Source of the DNA: an uncultured Oscillospiraceae bacterium
Lineage (GTDB): Bacteria > Bacillota > Clostridia > Oscillospirales > Ruminococcaceae
DNA: 8,870 nucleotides
Assembly: GCA_900546885.1 (NCBI GenBank)
Contig: UREN01000076.1
Coordinates: 1-8,870 of the forward strand
Direction of reading: 5' to 3'
Position numbers and translations under genes: made by a program. The notes beneath the pieces are model-generated. The model was not told where the DNA came from and did not search any database. It worked only from the letters and a program-made list of their open reading frames with translations. Each line of letters begins with the position of its first letter. The first letter of the stretch is position 1. Positions 1-6,883 of the stretch are shown piece by piece.

Positions 1-103
1 CGGTCATTTATTATAGCATCGTTTGCCCGAAATAACAGTTCAATAGGCCCGGAATAGTGCAATTTCAACTAAATTCTATCTGAGAGTTTGGTGAAAAAGT
101 AGA

Positions 104-132
104 TTGATTTCTGATGAACAAATTCCTATAAT
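104..132 (+). promoter_or_regulatory. Housekeeping (sigma-A type) promoter for buk-ptb
   Basis: A -35 box TTGATT at 104-109 is followed by exactly 17 bases and a perfect -10 box TATAAT at 127-132. The surroundings are strongly AT-rich, unlike the GC-rich genes. Transcription would start near 139, giving a leader of about 48 bases before the buk start codon at 187. The -35 box matches four of six consensus bases (TTGACA) and the -10 box matches all six. No other good promoter is visible in 1-186. Seen directly as a motif; its activity is inferred. Confidence 0.75.
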
Positions 133-135
133 AAA

Positions 136-172
136 TTCGCTGAAAGAAATTTAAGTTTCGCTTAAAGAAACT
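136..172. repeat. Pair of 16-bp direct repeats in the buk leader, possible operator
   Basis: TTCGCTGAAAGAAATT (136-151) and TTCGCTTAAAGAAACT (157-172) agree at 14 of 16 positions, with their starts 21 bp apart, about two helical turns. They begin 4 bases after the -10 box, span the expected transcription start and end just before the ribosome binding site (AAAGGGG, 175-181). A protein bound there could block transcription, or the RNA could be the target. The same stretch can also form two mutually exclusive short hairpins: TTTAAG/CTTAAA (150-155 with 161-166) and AGTTTC/GAAACT (154-159 with 167-172). Both are AT-rich and weak. No regulator is identified. Confidence 0.5.
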
Positions 173-186
173 GGAAAGGGGACAAA

Positions 187-1248
187 ATGAAAAGAATCGC
201 AGTGATCAATCTGGGTTCTACCTCTACCAAGGTGGCGTATTTTGAAAACGACACCTGCAAATTTTCAGAGTCGATCCCTCATCCGGCGCAGGAGCTGAGC
301 GGGTTTGCCTCAAACTGGGAACAGTACGGCTACCGCCGCGAGCGCATTGTAGGCCTTTTGCAGCAGCACGGTGTTGCGTGGGAAACGCTGGATGCTGTTG
401 TAAGCCGCGGCGGGCACACACAGCCCATTCACAGCGGCGTATACCGCATCACACCGAAGATGCTGGAACAATCGCGCAGCATGAAGTATGGCAACCATGC
501 GTCCGACCTTGGCATACGCATTGCATACGACCTTGCCAAAGATAAGAATTTCGCTTTTGTGGTGGACAGCCCCTGCACAGACGAATTTGAGCCGTTGGCA
601 CGTTATTCCGGCTTGCCGGAAATGCCCCGGCAAAGCCGGTTTCATGTGCTAAACCACAAGGCGTGTGCGCGTGCGTACTGTAAGGAGCATGGCCTGAAAT
701 ACGATGAAGTCAACCTGGTTGTGGCCCACATGGGCGGGGGGACGTCTGTGGCAGCCCACAAAAAAGGTAAGCTGGTGGATGGCGACAACGGGCTGGACGG
801 CGACGGGCCTTTTTCTACCAACCGAACGGGGGCGCTGCCCGTTGGCGCGCTGGTGGATGCCTGCTATTCAGGGAAATATACGCACCAGGAGATGCGCCGC
901 AAGCTGAACGGGCTGGGCGGTATGATGGCTTATGTAAACGACAATGATGTGTTGTCGGTATATAAGAAAGGGGCCGCAGGGGACAAGGCCTGCATGGAAG
1001 TGATTGACGCCATGGTATACCAGACGGCCAAAGAGATTGGCGCAATGGCGACGGTGCTGAATGGCGATGTGAACGCCATCTTGCTTACGGGCGGCATTGC
1101 AAATGATGCCTATATAACAAGCGAGCTGAAAAAGCGAGTGGGCTTTATTGCCCCGGTGTATCTTTACCCGGGCGAGAGGGAAATGCTCTCGCTGGGCCAG
1201 CAGGTATACTATGCGCTGATTGGGAAAGAGGAGGTTTTTGAGCTGTGA
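187..1248 (+). CDS. buk: Butyrate kinase
   Basis: This enzyme of the acetate/butyrate kinase (ASKHA) superfamily transfers the phosphate of butyryl-phosphate to ADP, making butyrate and ATP in the cytoplasm (EC 2.7.2.7). The 353 residues match the usual family length of about 355, so the gene looks complete. Visible motifs are the N-terminal phosphate-binding stretch INLGSTSTK (7-15), SRGG (73-76) with the substrate-side Arg74, the NH pair at 103-104, FHVLNHK (152-158), HMGGGTS (181-187), GDGPFSTNRTG (205-215), TGGIA (301-305) and PGERE (328-332). The start ATG has a good ribosome binding site, AAAGGGG at 175-181, 5 bases upstream. The gene overlaps ptb by 4 bases, so the two are translationally coupled. 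A branched-chain acyl kinase role (isobutyrate or isovalerate) is possible because these enzymes have broad specificity. Acetate kinase is less likely because that family is about 400 residues long. Confidence 0.95.
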   Translation: MKRIAVINLGSTSTKVAYFENDTCKFSESIPHPAQELSGFASNWEQYGYRRERIVGLLQQHGVAWETLDAVVSRGGHTQPIHSGVYRITPKMLEQSRSMKYGNHASDLGIRIAYDLAKDKNFAFVVDSPCTDEFEPLARYSGLPEMPRQSRFHVLNHKACARAYCKEHGLKYDEVNLVVAHMGGGTSVAAHKKGKLVDGDNGLDGDGPFSTNRTGALPVGALVDACYSGKYTHQEMRRKLNGLGGMMAYVNDNDVLSVYKKGAAGDKACMEVIDAMVYQTAKEIGAMATVLNGDVNAILLTGGIANDAYITSELKKRVGFIAPVYLYPGEREMLSLGQQVYYALIGKEEVFEL

Positions 1249-2150
1249 GCGTGAAGCTGAGTTCGTTCGAGCAGATGGAGGCTTTTGTCAAAAGCCACAA
1301 CACGCGCAAAAAGGTGGCCGTTGCCTGTGCGCATGACGATGTGACGCTTGAGGCGGTTTTGATGGCCGTGGACAAACAGGTGGCGCAGGCAATTCTTATT
1401 GGAAAGAAAGCCGAGATTGAAACACTGCTGCGCGAGGCGGGCAAAGAGCCGGAAGCCTTTGAAATTCTGGACGAGGCCGATGAGCGTGCGGCCATCGACA
1501 AGGCGGTTGCCATGGTGCGCGGGGGGCAAGCGGATATCCCCATGAAGGGCCTGATGCATACGGCCACGTTTATGCGCGGCATTTTGGATAAGCAGACGGG
1601 CCTTTTGGAACCGGGAGAGCTTCTCAGCCAGGCATCTGTATTTGAAGTGGAAGAGACGGGCCGTATGCTGATTATTTCAGACTGTGCGGTGAACATTCAG
1701 CCGGATGCCGGGCAGAAAGTAAAAATTGTAGAAAACGCGGCAAAACTGGCAGCTTCGCTGGGCATCGAGCGCCCCAAAATTGCCATGCTGAGTGCATTGG
1801 AAGTGGTGAACCCGAAGATTCAGGGCACTGTGGACGCAGCCGAAGTGACGGCCCGCCTGAAAGACAGATATGAGATAGACGGCCCCTTTGCACTGGACAA
1901 CGCGGTGAGCGAAAGCGCGGCGGAACACAAAGGGATTCACAGCCCGGTGGCCGGCAAGGCGGATATTTTGATTGTCCCCGATATGTGGAGCGGAAATATC
2001 TTTACAAAGGCGCTGGTGTTCTTTGCCCACATGAAAAGCGCGGGCACCCTGAATGGCCTGAACAGCCCGGTTATTATGACCAGCCGCACCGACACGGTTG
2101 AAAACAAATATCTGTCTATCCTGACAGCGGTGCTGCAGACGATACAATAA
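1245..2150 (+). CDS. ptb: Phosphate butyryltransferase
   Basis: This enzyme converts butyryl-CoA and phosphate to butyryl-phosphate and CoA (EC 2.3.1.19), supplying the kinase encoded just upstream. The 301 residues fit the phosphate acetyl/butyryltransferase family. Visible motifs are KGLMHT (101-106), SDCAVNIQPDAG (145-156), an ALEVVNPKIQGTVDAAE stretch (184-200), DGPFALDNAVS (212-222), VPDMWSGNI (244-252) and SRTDT (280-284). The chosen start is GTG at 1245, which overlaps the buk stop (GTGA) and lies 10 bases after AGAGGAGG (1227-1234). A second GTG at 1251 is possible but sits farther from that site. The order buk-ptb is the reverse of the ptb-buk order of Clostridium acetobutylicum. The substrate could also be a branched short-chain acyl-CoA. 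Confidence 0.94.
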   Translation: MSVKLSSFEQMEAFVKSHNTRKKVAVACAHDDVTLEAVLMAVDKQVAQAILIGKKAEIETLLREAGKEPEAFEILDEADERAAIDKAVAMVRGGQADIPMKGLMHTATFMRGILDKQTGLLEPGELLSQASVFEVEETGRMLIISDCAVNIQPDAGQKVKIVENAAKLAASLGIERPKIAMLSALEVVNPKIQGTVDAAEVTARLKDRYEIDGPFALDNAVSESAAEHKGIHSPVAGKADILIVPDMWSGNIFTKALVFFAHMKSAGTLNGLNSPVIMTSRTDTVENKYLSILTAVLQTIQ

Positions 2151-2154
2151 GGCT

Positions 2155-2184
2155 TTGGCAAAAAACGGCAATGTTTTGTATGAA
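2155..2184 (+). promoter_or_regulatory. Possible weak promoter for the acyltransferase gene
   Basis: TTGGCA at 2155-2160 and TATGAA at 2179-2184 are separated by 18 bases in the 70-base gap after ptb. Transcription would start near 2191, about 30 bases before the next start codon. The boxes match five of six and four of six consensus bases. No terminator is visible after ptb, so read-through from the buk promoter is an equally good explanation for expression of the next gene. Confidence 0.35.
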
Positions 2185-2220
2185 CGAGAAAACGCAATTA
2201 GGGGAATTTGAGGTGCAAAA

Positions 2221-3438
2221 ATGGAAACAAAAGCGGTAACGAAAAAAAGAAATGTAGCAATTGAGCTGTGGCGCTTTCTGATTGCCTTTGCCATCATCGG
2301 CTTCCATGTGGGCTGGATCATCGCCATGAGCTGCGATGGCAGCCTGGGCTATTGGATGGAACAGAGCAACTGGTTCTTTGGCTCCAGCGAAGTTTTGCTG
2401 ATTTTCACGGTGACGGGCGGATATTTTATGGCGGCCCATTACCAGAAGCGCAAAAACGATGCGGAATATATGGCGCGCAGCGCCTCGTCCCGCGCATGGG
2501 AGTATACCTGGGCCCGCATCAAGTCTTTGATGCCGGTTCTGGTGCTGGGTTATGTGCTGGGCGTTGTCATTAGCACCGGTTTCTTTTATCAGGATTACAC
2601 CCTGCAGCAAGTGCTGGCAATGGTGGTGAACAGCGCCTGGGAGTTCCTGGGCTTCCATGCCGCCGGCTTCCGCAGCACGGGCAACCAGTTCTTTAATTTG
2701 AACGGCACTTTGTGGTTTATTTCTGCCATGATTATTGTGGGCTATTTTATGTATTGGGCCATGTGCAAAAGCGAGGATACCTTCTGCGGCCTTTTTGCCC
2801 CGCTGACCTTTATCTTCCTTGGCGGCTGGTGGTGCTTTACCAACACCCGTGCCGCGCAGACAGCCTGGTCTACATTTGGCGCACAAACGGCGTCCACCAA
2901 CGGCATGGGCGGCAGCGCTACCGATACCACTGCAACACTTGGCTTTAACAACGGCCTGCTGTTCGTGATGCTTGGCATGCTGGGTGGCGTCATGGTATAC
3001 TACCTGGTAAAGAAAGTGTCTGCCCATGAGTTCTCCGGCGCCGGAAAGGCGCTGCTGACGCTTTTGAACGTGGTGTGCAGCGCCCTTCTTCTGTGGTACA
3101 CCATTTACCAGCCCACCTATTTCATGCTGGACCGCTGGACAGTCTCTCTGCTGTGCATCGCTGTGGTTACGCTGTCCCTTATCAATAAGGACGCTTTGAC
3201 CATTGCATTGAACAACAACGCCACCAGCAAGCTGTTTGCCTATCTGGGCAGCATCTCGTTGTACGTCTACATGCTGCATTATCCGGTGGGTATTCTTGTG
3301 CTGCGCATCCTGGGCAAGAACACGGAAGCCACCACTTACTCTTTCTGGACCGTGTTCATTCCCACGGTTGTGGTAACGCTGATTCTCAGTGTGATCACAA
3401 AGCTGGTTATGGAAAAAACCGTTCTCAAAAAGAAATGA
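2221..3438 (+). CDS. Acyltransferase-3 family integral membrane protein
   Basis: The 405-residue protein resembles acyltransferase-3 family proteins, which move acyl groups across or onto cell-surface sugars, lipids or glycopolymers. I see about ten hydrophobic segments, roughly at 15-35, 55-75, 104-123, 160-181, 188-207, 241-262, 277-297, 305-323, 339-365 and 372-396. The first carries the family signature ELWRFLIAFAIIGFH, with Arg18 and the expected catalytic His29. The ninth has the typical SISLYVYMLHYPVG ending. The loop at about 208-240 is rich in Ala, Thr and Gly and probably lies outside the membrane. The protein ends in a basic KTVLKKK tail. GAGGTG (2210-2215), 5 bases before the ATG, supports the start. 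The substrate cannot be read from sequence. Being next to butyrate genes does not show that it uses butyryl groups. Confidence 0.8.
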   Translation: METKAVTKKRNVAIELWRFLIAFAIIGFHVGWIIAMSCDGSLGYWMEQSNWFFGSSEVLLIFTVTGGYFMAAHYQKRKNDAEYMARSASSRAWEYTWARIKSLMPVLVLGYVLGVVISTGFFYQDYTLQQVLAMVVNSAWEFLGFHAAGFRSTGNQFFNLNGTLWFISAMIIVGYFMYWAMCKSEDTFCGLFAPLTFIFLGGWWCFTNTRAAQTAWSTFGAQTASTNGMGGSATDTTATLGFNNGLLFVMLGMLGGVMVYYLVKKVSAHEFSGAGKALLTLLNVVCSALLLWYTIYQPTYFMLDRWTVSLLCIAVVTLSLINKDALTIALNNNATSKLFAYLGSISLYVYMLHYPVGILVLRILGKNTEATTYSFWTVFIPTVVVTLILSVITKLVMEKTVLKKK

Positions 3439-3470
3439 GAACAACACTGAAAATATTGCCGTTTTAACAT

Positions 3471-3509
3471 AGAGGGTCGGGAGGCGATGCATTCGCTTCC
3501 CGATTCTCT
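3471..3509 (+). other. Strong 17-bp RNA hairpin between two gene blocks
   Basis: The arms 3471-3487 and 3493-3509 pair fully as plus-strand RNA around the 5-base loop TGCAT: 14 Watson-Crick pairs and three G-U pairs. Read from the minus strand, the same three positions become A-C mismatches, so the fold favours a plus-strand transcript. It sits 32 bases after the acyltransferase stop and 57 bases before the next start codon. No run of T follows, so it is not a textbook intrinsic terminator. It could be a transcript-end stabiliser, a processing site or a weak terminator. Confidence 0.6.
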
Positions 3510-3566
3510 GTCGCATTGGCTTTGCGCACGGGGCAAACGGGCGCAAAAGAAAGGCAGGCAAACAAG

Positions 3567-4391
3567 ATGGTAAATTTCCAAACGCAACGCCTTACACCGC
3601 ATATCGTGCGCATCAATGGCATGTTTCATGAGCGCATGTATCTTGTGGAAGGCAGTTCCATGGCCGCGCTGATCGATTCCGGCAGCGGCTATGGAAGCCT
3701 GCTGGACGTGGTAAAACACCTGACAGACAAGCCTGTTTTTCTAATTTTGACCCACGGCCATGTGGACCATGCAATGGGCGCGGCAGAGTTTCCCATCGTA
3801 TATATGAGCCACAAGGACATTCGTGTGTTTTTGCAGCATTCAGGGCCTGCGTTTCGCAGGCGGGTGATACAGGGCATGCCTGCGGCAAAGCGCCTGGGCA
3901 AAAAAGATATGCTTCCGCCCGCGGACCCTGCGCACTTTCTGGACATCAAGGGCGGCGACAGTTTCGACTTGGGCGGCATCCATCTGGATTTATATGACTG
4001 TGCAGGGCATACGCCCGGCTCGATAGTGGTGTTGGTGCGGGAAGAGCGAACCCTGCTGGTGGGTGACGCATGCAGCAATTTTACCTTTATGGCTTCACAA
4101 GAGGCGCTTGCAATTCCGCTGTATGAAGAGAACCTGAAAAAGCTGAAGCTTCAGCTGGCGGGAAAATTTGACACCGTGCTGGAAGCGCATGGCACCACGG
4201 GGGACCTTCCGGCAGGTGTAATAGATGGCGTGATTCGTGTTTGCGAAGAAATTCGCTTTGGCCACCCGGATAACGAACCCTGTGTGTTTGCCGGCTACCA
4301 TGGGGTGCTGGCCAAAAGACGGGTGCCGCATACCACGCGGCGGATAGATGGAAAAAGCGGGAACATTTTTTATATCCCCCAACAAGAGTAA
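3567..4391 (+). CDS. MBL-fold metallohydrolase
   Basis: This is a 274-residue cytoplasmic hydrolase of the metallo-beta-lactamase superfamily with a complete two-metal site: HGHVDH (His63, His65, Asp67, His68), His148 in GHTPGS, Asp167 in LLVGDAC and His208 in EAHG. Members hydrolyse esters, thioesters, lactones or phosphodiesters; the substrate here is unknown. There is no signal peptide, which argues against a secreted beta-lactamase. The ATG at 3567 is chosen because AGG (3556-3558) and GAAAGG (3549-3554) lie at suitable distances and because homologous sequence begins there. A TTG at 3516 would add 17 residues unlike the family. The gene is followed on the same strand after 64 bases by the UbiD-family decarboxylase gene, which suggests joint transcription and perhaps release of its aromatic acid substrate from an ester or thioester. 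That role is inference. Confidence 0.88.
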   Translation: MVNFQTQRLTPHIVRINGMFHERMYLVEGSSMAALIDSGSGYGSLLDVVKHLTDKPVFLILTHGHVDHAMGAAEFPIVYMSHKDIRVFLQHSGPAFRRRVIQGMPAAKRLGKKDMLPPADPAHFLDIKGGDSFDLGGIHLDLYDCAGHTPGSIVVLVREERTLLVGDACSNFTFMASQEALAIPLYEENLKKLKLQLAGKFDTVLEAHGTTGDLPAGVIDGVIRVCEEIRFGHPDNEPCVFAGYHGVLAKRRVPHTTRRIDGKSGNIFYIPQQE

Positions 4392-4455
4392 AAAGCCGGC
4401 CTGTGCACCCTGCCTTTTGCAGCACACGGGTGGCAGAGGGAAAGAAAGGAAAGAA

Positions 4456-5928
4456 ATGAGGATGAAAACCCAGGTAAAAGACCTTCGAAGCGCATTGGAA
4501 CTGCTGCGCGGTGTGCCCGGGCAGCTGATAGAAACGGACGTGGAAGTGGACCCCATGGCCCAGCTGGCAGGGGTATACCGGCATGTTGGGGCTGGCGGCA
4601 CTGTGATGCGGCCCACAAAAGAGGGCCCTGCCATGATATTCAACCGGGTGAAGGGCCACCCGGATGCCAGGGTGGCGATTGGGGTGCTTGCCAGCCGCAA
4701 ACGGGTGGGCCTGCTGTTGGGGTGTGCGCCGCAAAACCTGGGCAAGCGCCTGTATGAAAGCGTTTCTTCCCCCATTGCCCCAGTGCTGGTTGCAGGGCCC
4801 GCGCCCTGCCAGGAGGTGGTGCACCGGGCAGAAGAGCCGGGCTTTGATTTGTTCAAACTGGTGCCTGCGCCCACCAATACGCCGGATGATGCCGGGCCCT
4901 ACATCACACTGGGCATGTGCTATGCCACACACCCGGACACCGGCCGAAGTGACGTTACCATTCACCGCTTGTGCATTCAGGGCAAAGACGAATTGTCCAT
5001 TTTCTTTACGCCGGGCGCAAGGCACATTGGCGCTATGGCGGAAAGGGCCGAACAGTTGGGGCGCCCGCTGCCAATTTCAATCAGCATTGGGGTGGACCCG
5101 GCCATCGAAATTGGCTCTTGCTTTGAAGCGCCCACTACGCCAATGGGGTACGACGAGCTGGCGGTGGCAGGCGCGCTGCGCGGGGAGGCGGTGCAGCTGT
5201 GCCAGTGCGTAACCGTAAAAGAGCGCGCCATTGCGAATGCGGAATATGTCATTGAAGGGGAAGTGGTGCCGGGCGTCCGCGTGCAGGAAGACCAGAACAG
5301 CCATACCGGCTTTGCCATGCCGGAATTTCCCGGCTATACGGGCCCGGCCAGCAGCCAGTGCTGGCTGATTAAAGTAAAGGCAGTAACGCACCGCAAGGCG
5401 CCCATTATGCAAACGTGCATCGGCCCAAGTGAAGAGCATGTCTCCATGGCGGGCATCCCAACCGAGGCGAGCATTTGGGGCATGGTGGAAAAGGCAATGC
5501 CCGGCCGCCTGCAAAATGTTTACTGTGCCTCGGCGGGCGGGGGCAAATATATGGCTGTGTTGCAGTTCAAAAAGCTGTCGGCCAGCGATGAGGGACGGCA
5601 GCGCCAGGCTGCCTTGCTGGCGTTCTCGGCATTCAGCGAGCTCAAGCATGTGTTTTTGGTAGATGAAGATGTAGACTGCTTTGACATGAATGATGTGCTG
5701 TGGGCGATGAATACAAGGTTTCAGGGCGACAGAGATATCATCACCATCCCGGGCGTGCGCTGCCACCCGCTGGACCCTTCCAACGACCCGGCGTTTTCGC
5801 CCAGCATCTGCGACCACGGCATTGCCTGCAAAACCATTTTTGACTGCACAGTGCCCTATGAACTGAAGCACAAATTTATCCGTGCACGCTTTTTGGAAGT
5901 GGACCCGCACGCTTGGGTGGAAGAATGA
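4456..5928 (+). CDS. UbiD-family prenyl-FMN-dependent decarboxylase (gallate/hydroxybenzoate type)
   Basis: This enzyme removes (or reversibly adds) CO2 on an aromatic or unsaturated carboxylic acid using prenylated FMN and a divalent metal. The 490 residues match the family. Visible family sequence includes SDVTIHRLCIQG (165-176) with Arg171 at the place of the catalytic Arg, PGARHI (186-191) with His190, SCFEAPTTPMGYDELAVAGA (221-240) with Glu224, VIEGEV (265-270) and MPEFPGYTGP (288-297) with Glu290. The overall look is nearest to LpdC-like hydroxyarylic acid decarboxylases, which fits the LpdD-like partner downstream. I chose ATG 4456, with AAGGA at 4446-4450; ATG 4462 is equally plausible. 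An upstream extension to 4348 would overlap the hydrolase gene and add unrelated residues. The gene overlaps the ubiX-like gene by 4 bases (ATGA). The exact substrate (gallate, protocatechuate, 4-hydroxybenzoate, vanillate or another) cannot be told. Confidence 0.93.
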   Translation: MRMKTQVKDLRSALELLRGVPGQLIETDVEVDPMAQLAGVYRHVGAGGTVMRPTKEGPAMIFNRVKGHPDARVAIGVLASRKRVGLLLGCAPQNLGKRLYESVSSPIAPVLVAGPAPCQEVVHRAEEPGFDLFKLVPAPTNTPDDAGPYITLGMCYATHPDTGRSDVTIHRLCIQGKDELSIFFTPGARHIGAMAERAEQLGRPLPISISIGVDPAIEIGSCFEAPTTPMGYDELAVAGALRGEAVQLCQCVTVKERAIANAEYVIEGEVVPGVRVQEDQNSHTGFAMPEFPGYTGPASSQCWLIKVKAVTHRKAPIMQTCIGPSEEHVSMAGIPTEASIWGMVEKAMPGRLQNVYCASAGGGKYMAVLQFKKLSASDEGRQRQAALLAFSAFSELKHVFLVDEDVDCFDMNDVLWAMNTRFQGDRDIITIPGVRCHPLDPSNDPAFSPSICDHGIACKTIFDCTVPYELKHKFIRARFLEVDPHAWVEE

Positions 5929-6503
5929 TGGAACAGAACGAAAACACAATTGTTGTGGGCGCCACGGGCGCCAGCGGCATGCCGGTGCTGTTGCAGTGCC
6001 TTTCACTAATCCATCAGGCCCGGCGCCGCGCAGTGCTGGTTTTGACCAAAAGCGCTGTGCTTACCCTGCGCCAGGAAGTGGGCTGCGGGCCAGAACGGCT
6101 TTTTCCGTATGTGGAGGCCGTTTATGCGCCGGAAGAAATTGGCGCGCCGCCAGCCAGCGGGTCCTGGCCATCGGCAGGAATGCTTGTGGTGCCGTGCAGC
6201 ATGAAGACCGTGGCGGGCATTCACAGCGGATATTCCGATAATTTGTTGCTTCGGGCGGCGGATGTGACGCTGAAAGAACACCGCCCGCTGGTGCTGGCGG
6301 CCCGGGAAACGCCGCTGAGCGCGATACACCTGCGGAATATGTACGAGTTGTCTGTGCTGCCCACTGTGCGCATTGTGCCGCTGATGATGACATTTTATCA
6401 TCGCCCGGAAACGCTGGAGGAAATGGCGTATCATCTTGCCGCCAAACTGGTAGAACCTTTTGGCGTGCCTGCAGAGGAGTACCGAAGATGGCAGGGAATG
6501 TAA
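5925..6503 (+). CDS. ubiX: UbiX-family flavin prenyltransferase
   Basis: This enzyme attaches a dimethylallyl group to FMN, making the prenyl-FMN cofactor needed by the UbiD-family decarboxylase encoded just upstream. The 192 residues are normal for the family. Visible motifs are the FMN-binding GATGASG (12-18), TKSA with Ser43, VVPCSMKTVAGI (88-99), RAADVTLKEHRPLVL (110-124) with Lys117, RETPLSAIHLRNM (127-139) with Arg127 and Glu128, and FYHRP (157-161) with Tyr158. These correspond to the prenyl-phosphate and flavin residues known in Pseudomonas UbiX. The start lies in ATGATG at 5925-5930; the first ATG overlaps the ubiD stop and the second (5928) is equally possible. A TTG at 5913 is less likely. 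Because the gene is bound to a decarboxylase operon rather than ubiquinone genes, it is functionally like LpdB, BsdB or PadA-type partners. Confidence 0.93.
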   Translation: MMEQNENTIVVGATGASGMPVLLQCLSLIHQARRRAVLVLTKSAVLTLRQEVGCGPERLFPYVEAVYAPEEIGAPPASGSWPSAGMLVVPCSMKTVAGIHSGYSDNLLLRAADVTLKEHRPLVLAARETPLSAIHLRNMYELSVLPTVRIVPLMMTFYHRPETLEEMAYHLAAKLVEPFGVPAEEYRRWQGM

Positions 6504-6883
6504 TTTCTTTTCAAAAAGAAAAAAGGCTTTCCTTCGGCGTGCTGGTGGCAGAGGTTGCCAGGTTTGAAGGCAGCTGCCATATCTTGCTGTATGGCGGGGC
6601 AAAGCCGCACATTGGCTGCACCGTGCTGGCGCAGCCGCGCCCTTCCCTGGCAGATACACGAAAAAGAAGCAGCACAGCCTGTGTGCTGAATGTGGCCGGG
6701 CACAAAGATGAAGTGCTTTGCAGGCATGTGGCAGAGACTGTGGCCGCCGGCAGCGGCCTTGTGACGGTTTGCAGCGGCGGCTTTCACGAGGATCAAATTT
6801 GTGCCGCCCGGCTGGAAGAGGTGCAGGCGGCTGCCGGCCAGCTGGCGGCAGAAATCTGCCAGGAGATAAACTGGCCGGTATAA
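6488..6883 (+). CDS. LpdD-like prenylated-flavin chaperone / small decarboxylase subunit
   Basis: This 131-residue protein resembles the LpdD-like family encoded beside UbiD and UbiX genes. Members are thought to carry or stabilise prenyl-FMN and help mature the decarboxylase. Visible family features are LLYGGAKPHIGCTVLAQP (33-50), a serine-containing segment leading to LNVAGHKDEVLCRH (67-80), and VCSGGFHEDQICAARLEEV (94-112). ATG 6488 lies 8 bases after AGAGGAG (6473-6479), which is inside the end of ubiX; the genes overlap by 16 bases. This is longer than the small BsdD/YclD-type subunit (about 75 residues) of Bacillus hydroxyarylic acid decarboxylase, so it is the LpdD type and not BsdD. 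No terminator is visible between it and spoVT. The family call is by eye from the GG-PHIG and GHKD motifs. Confidence 0.8.
   Translation: MAGNVISFQKEKRLSFGVLVAEVARFEGSCHILLYGGAKPHIGCTVLAQPRPSLADTRKRSSTACVLNVAGHKDEVLCRHVAETVAAGSGLVTVCSGGFHEDQICAARLEEVQAAAGQLAAEICQEINWPV

Noticed and set aside
10..15. TATAAT on the minus strand, as if a divergent promoter left the window at base 1
   Set aside because: No acceptable -35 box lies 16-18 bases away; the nearest TTGAAC (38-43) is 22 bases off. The region is AT-rich, so one hexamer is expected by chance.
2116..3561. Long open reading frame on the minus strand (about 481 codons) opposite the acyltransferase
   Set aside because: The translation is rich in His, Gln, Ala and Arg with no recognisable domain, typical of the antisense shadow of a GC-rich gene. 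The plus-strand product is a clear membrane protein.
4392..4455. Inverted repeats in the hydrolase-decarboxylase gap (TGCACCC 4404-4410 with GGGTGGCA 4428-4435; CTGC/GCAG nested inside)
   Set aside because: The stems are short and bulged and no T-run follows. I would not call a terminator or riboswitch from this.
4087..5025. Minus-strand open frame of about 312 codons opposite the hydrolase and decarboxylase genes
   Set aside because: It has shadow composition and no good ribosome binding site, and it overlaps two well-supported genes.
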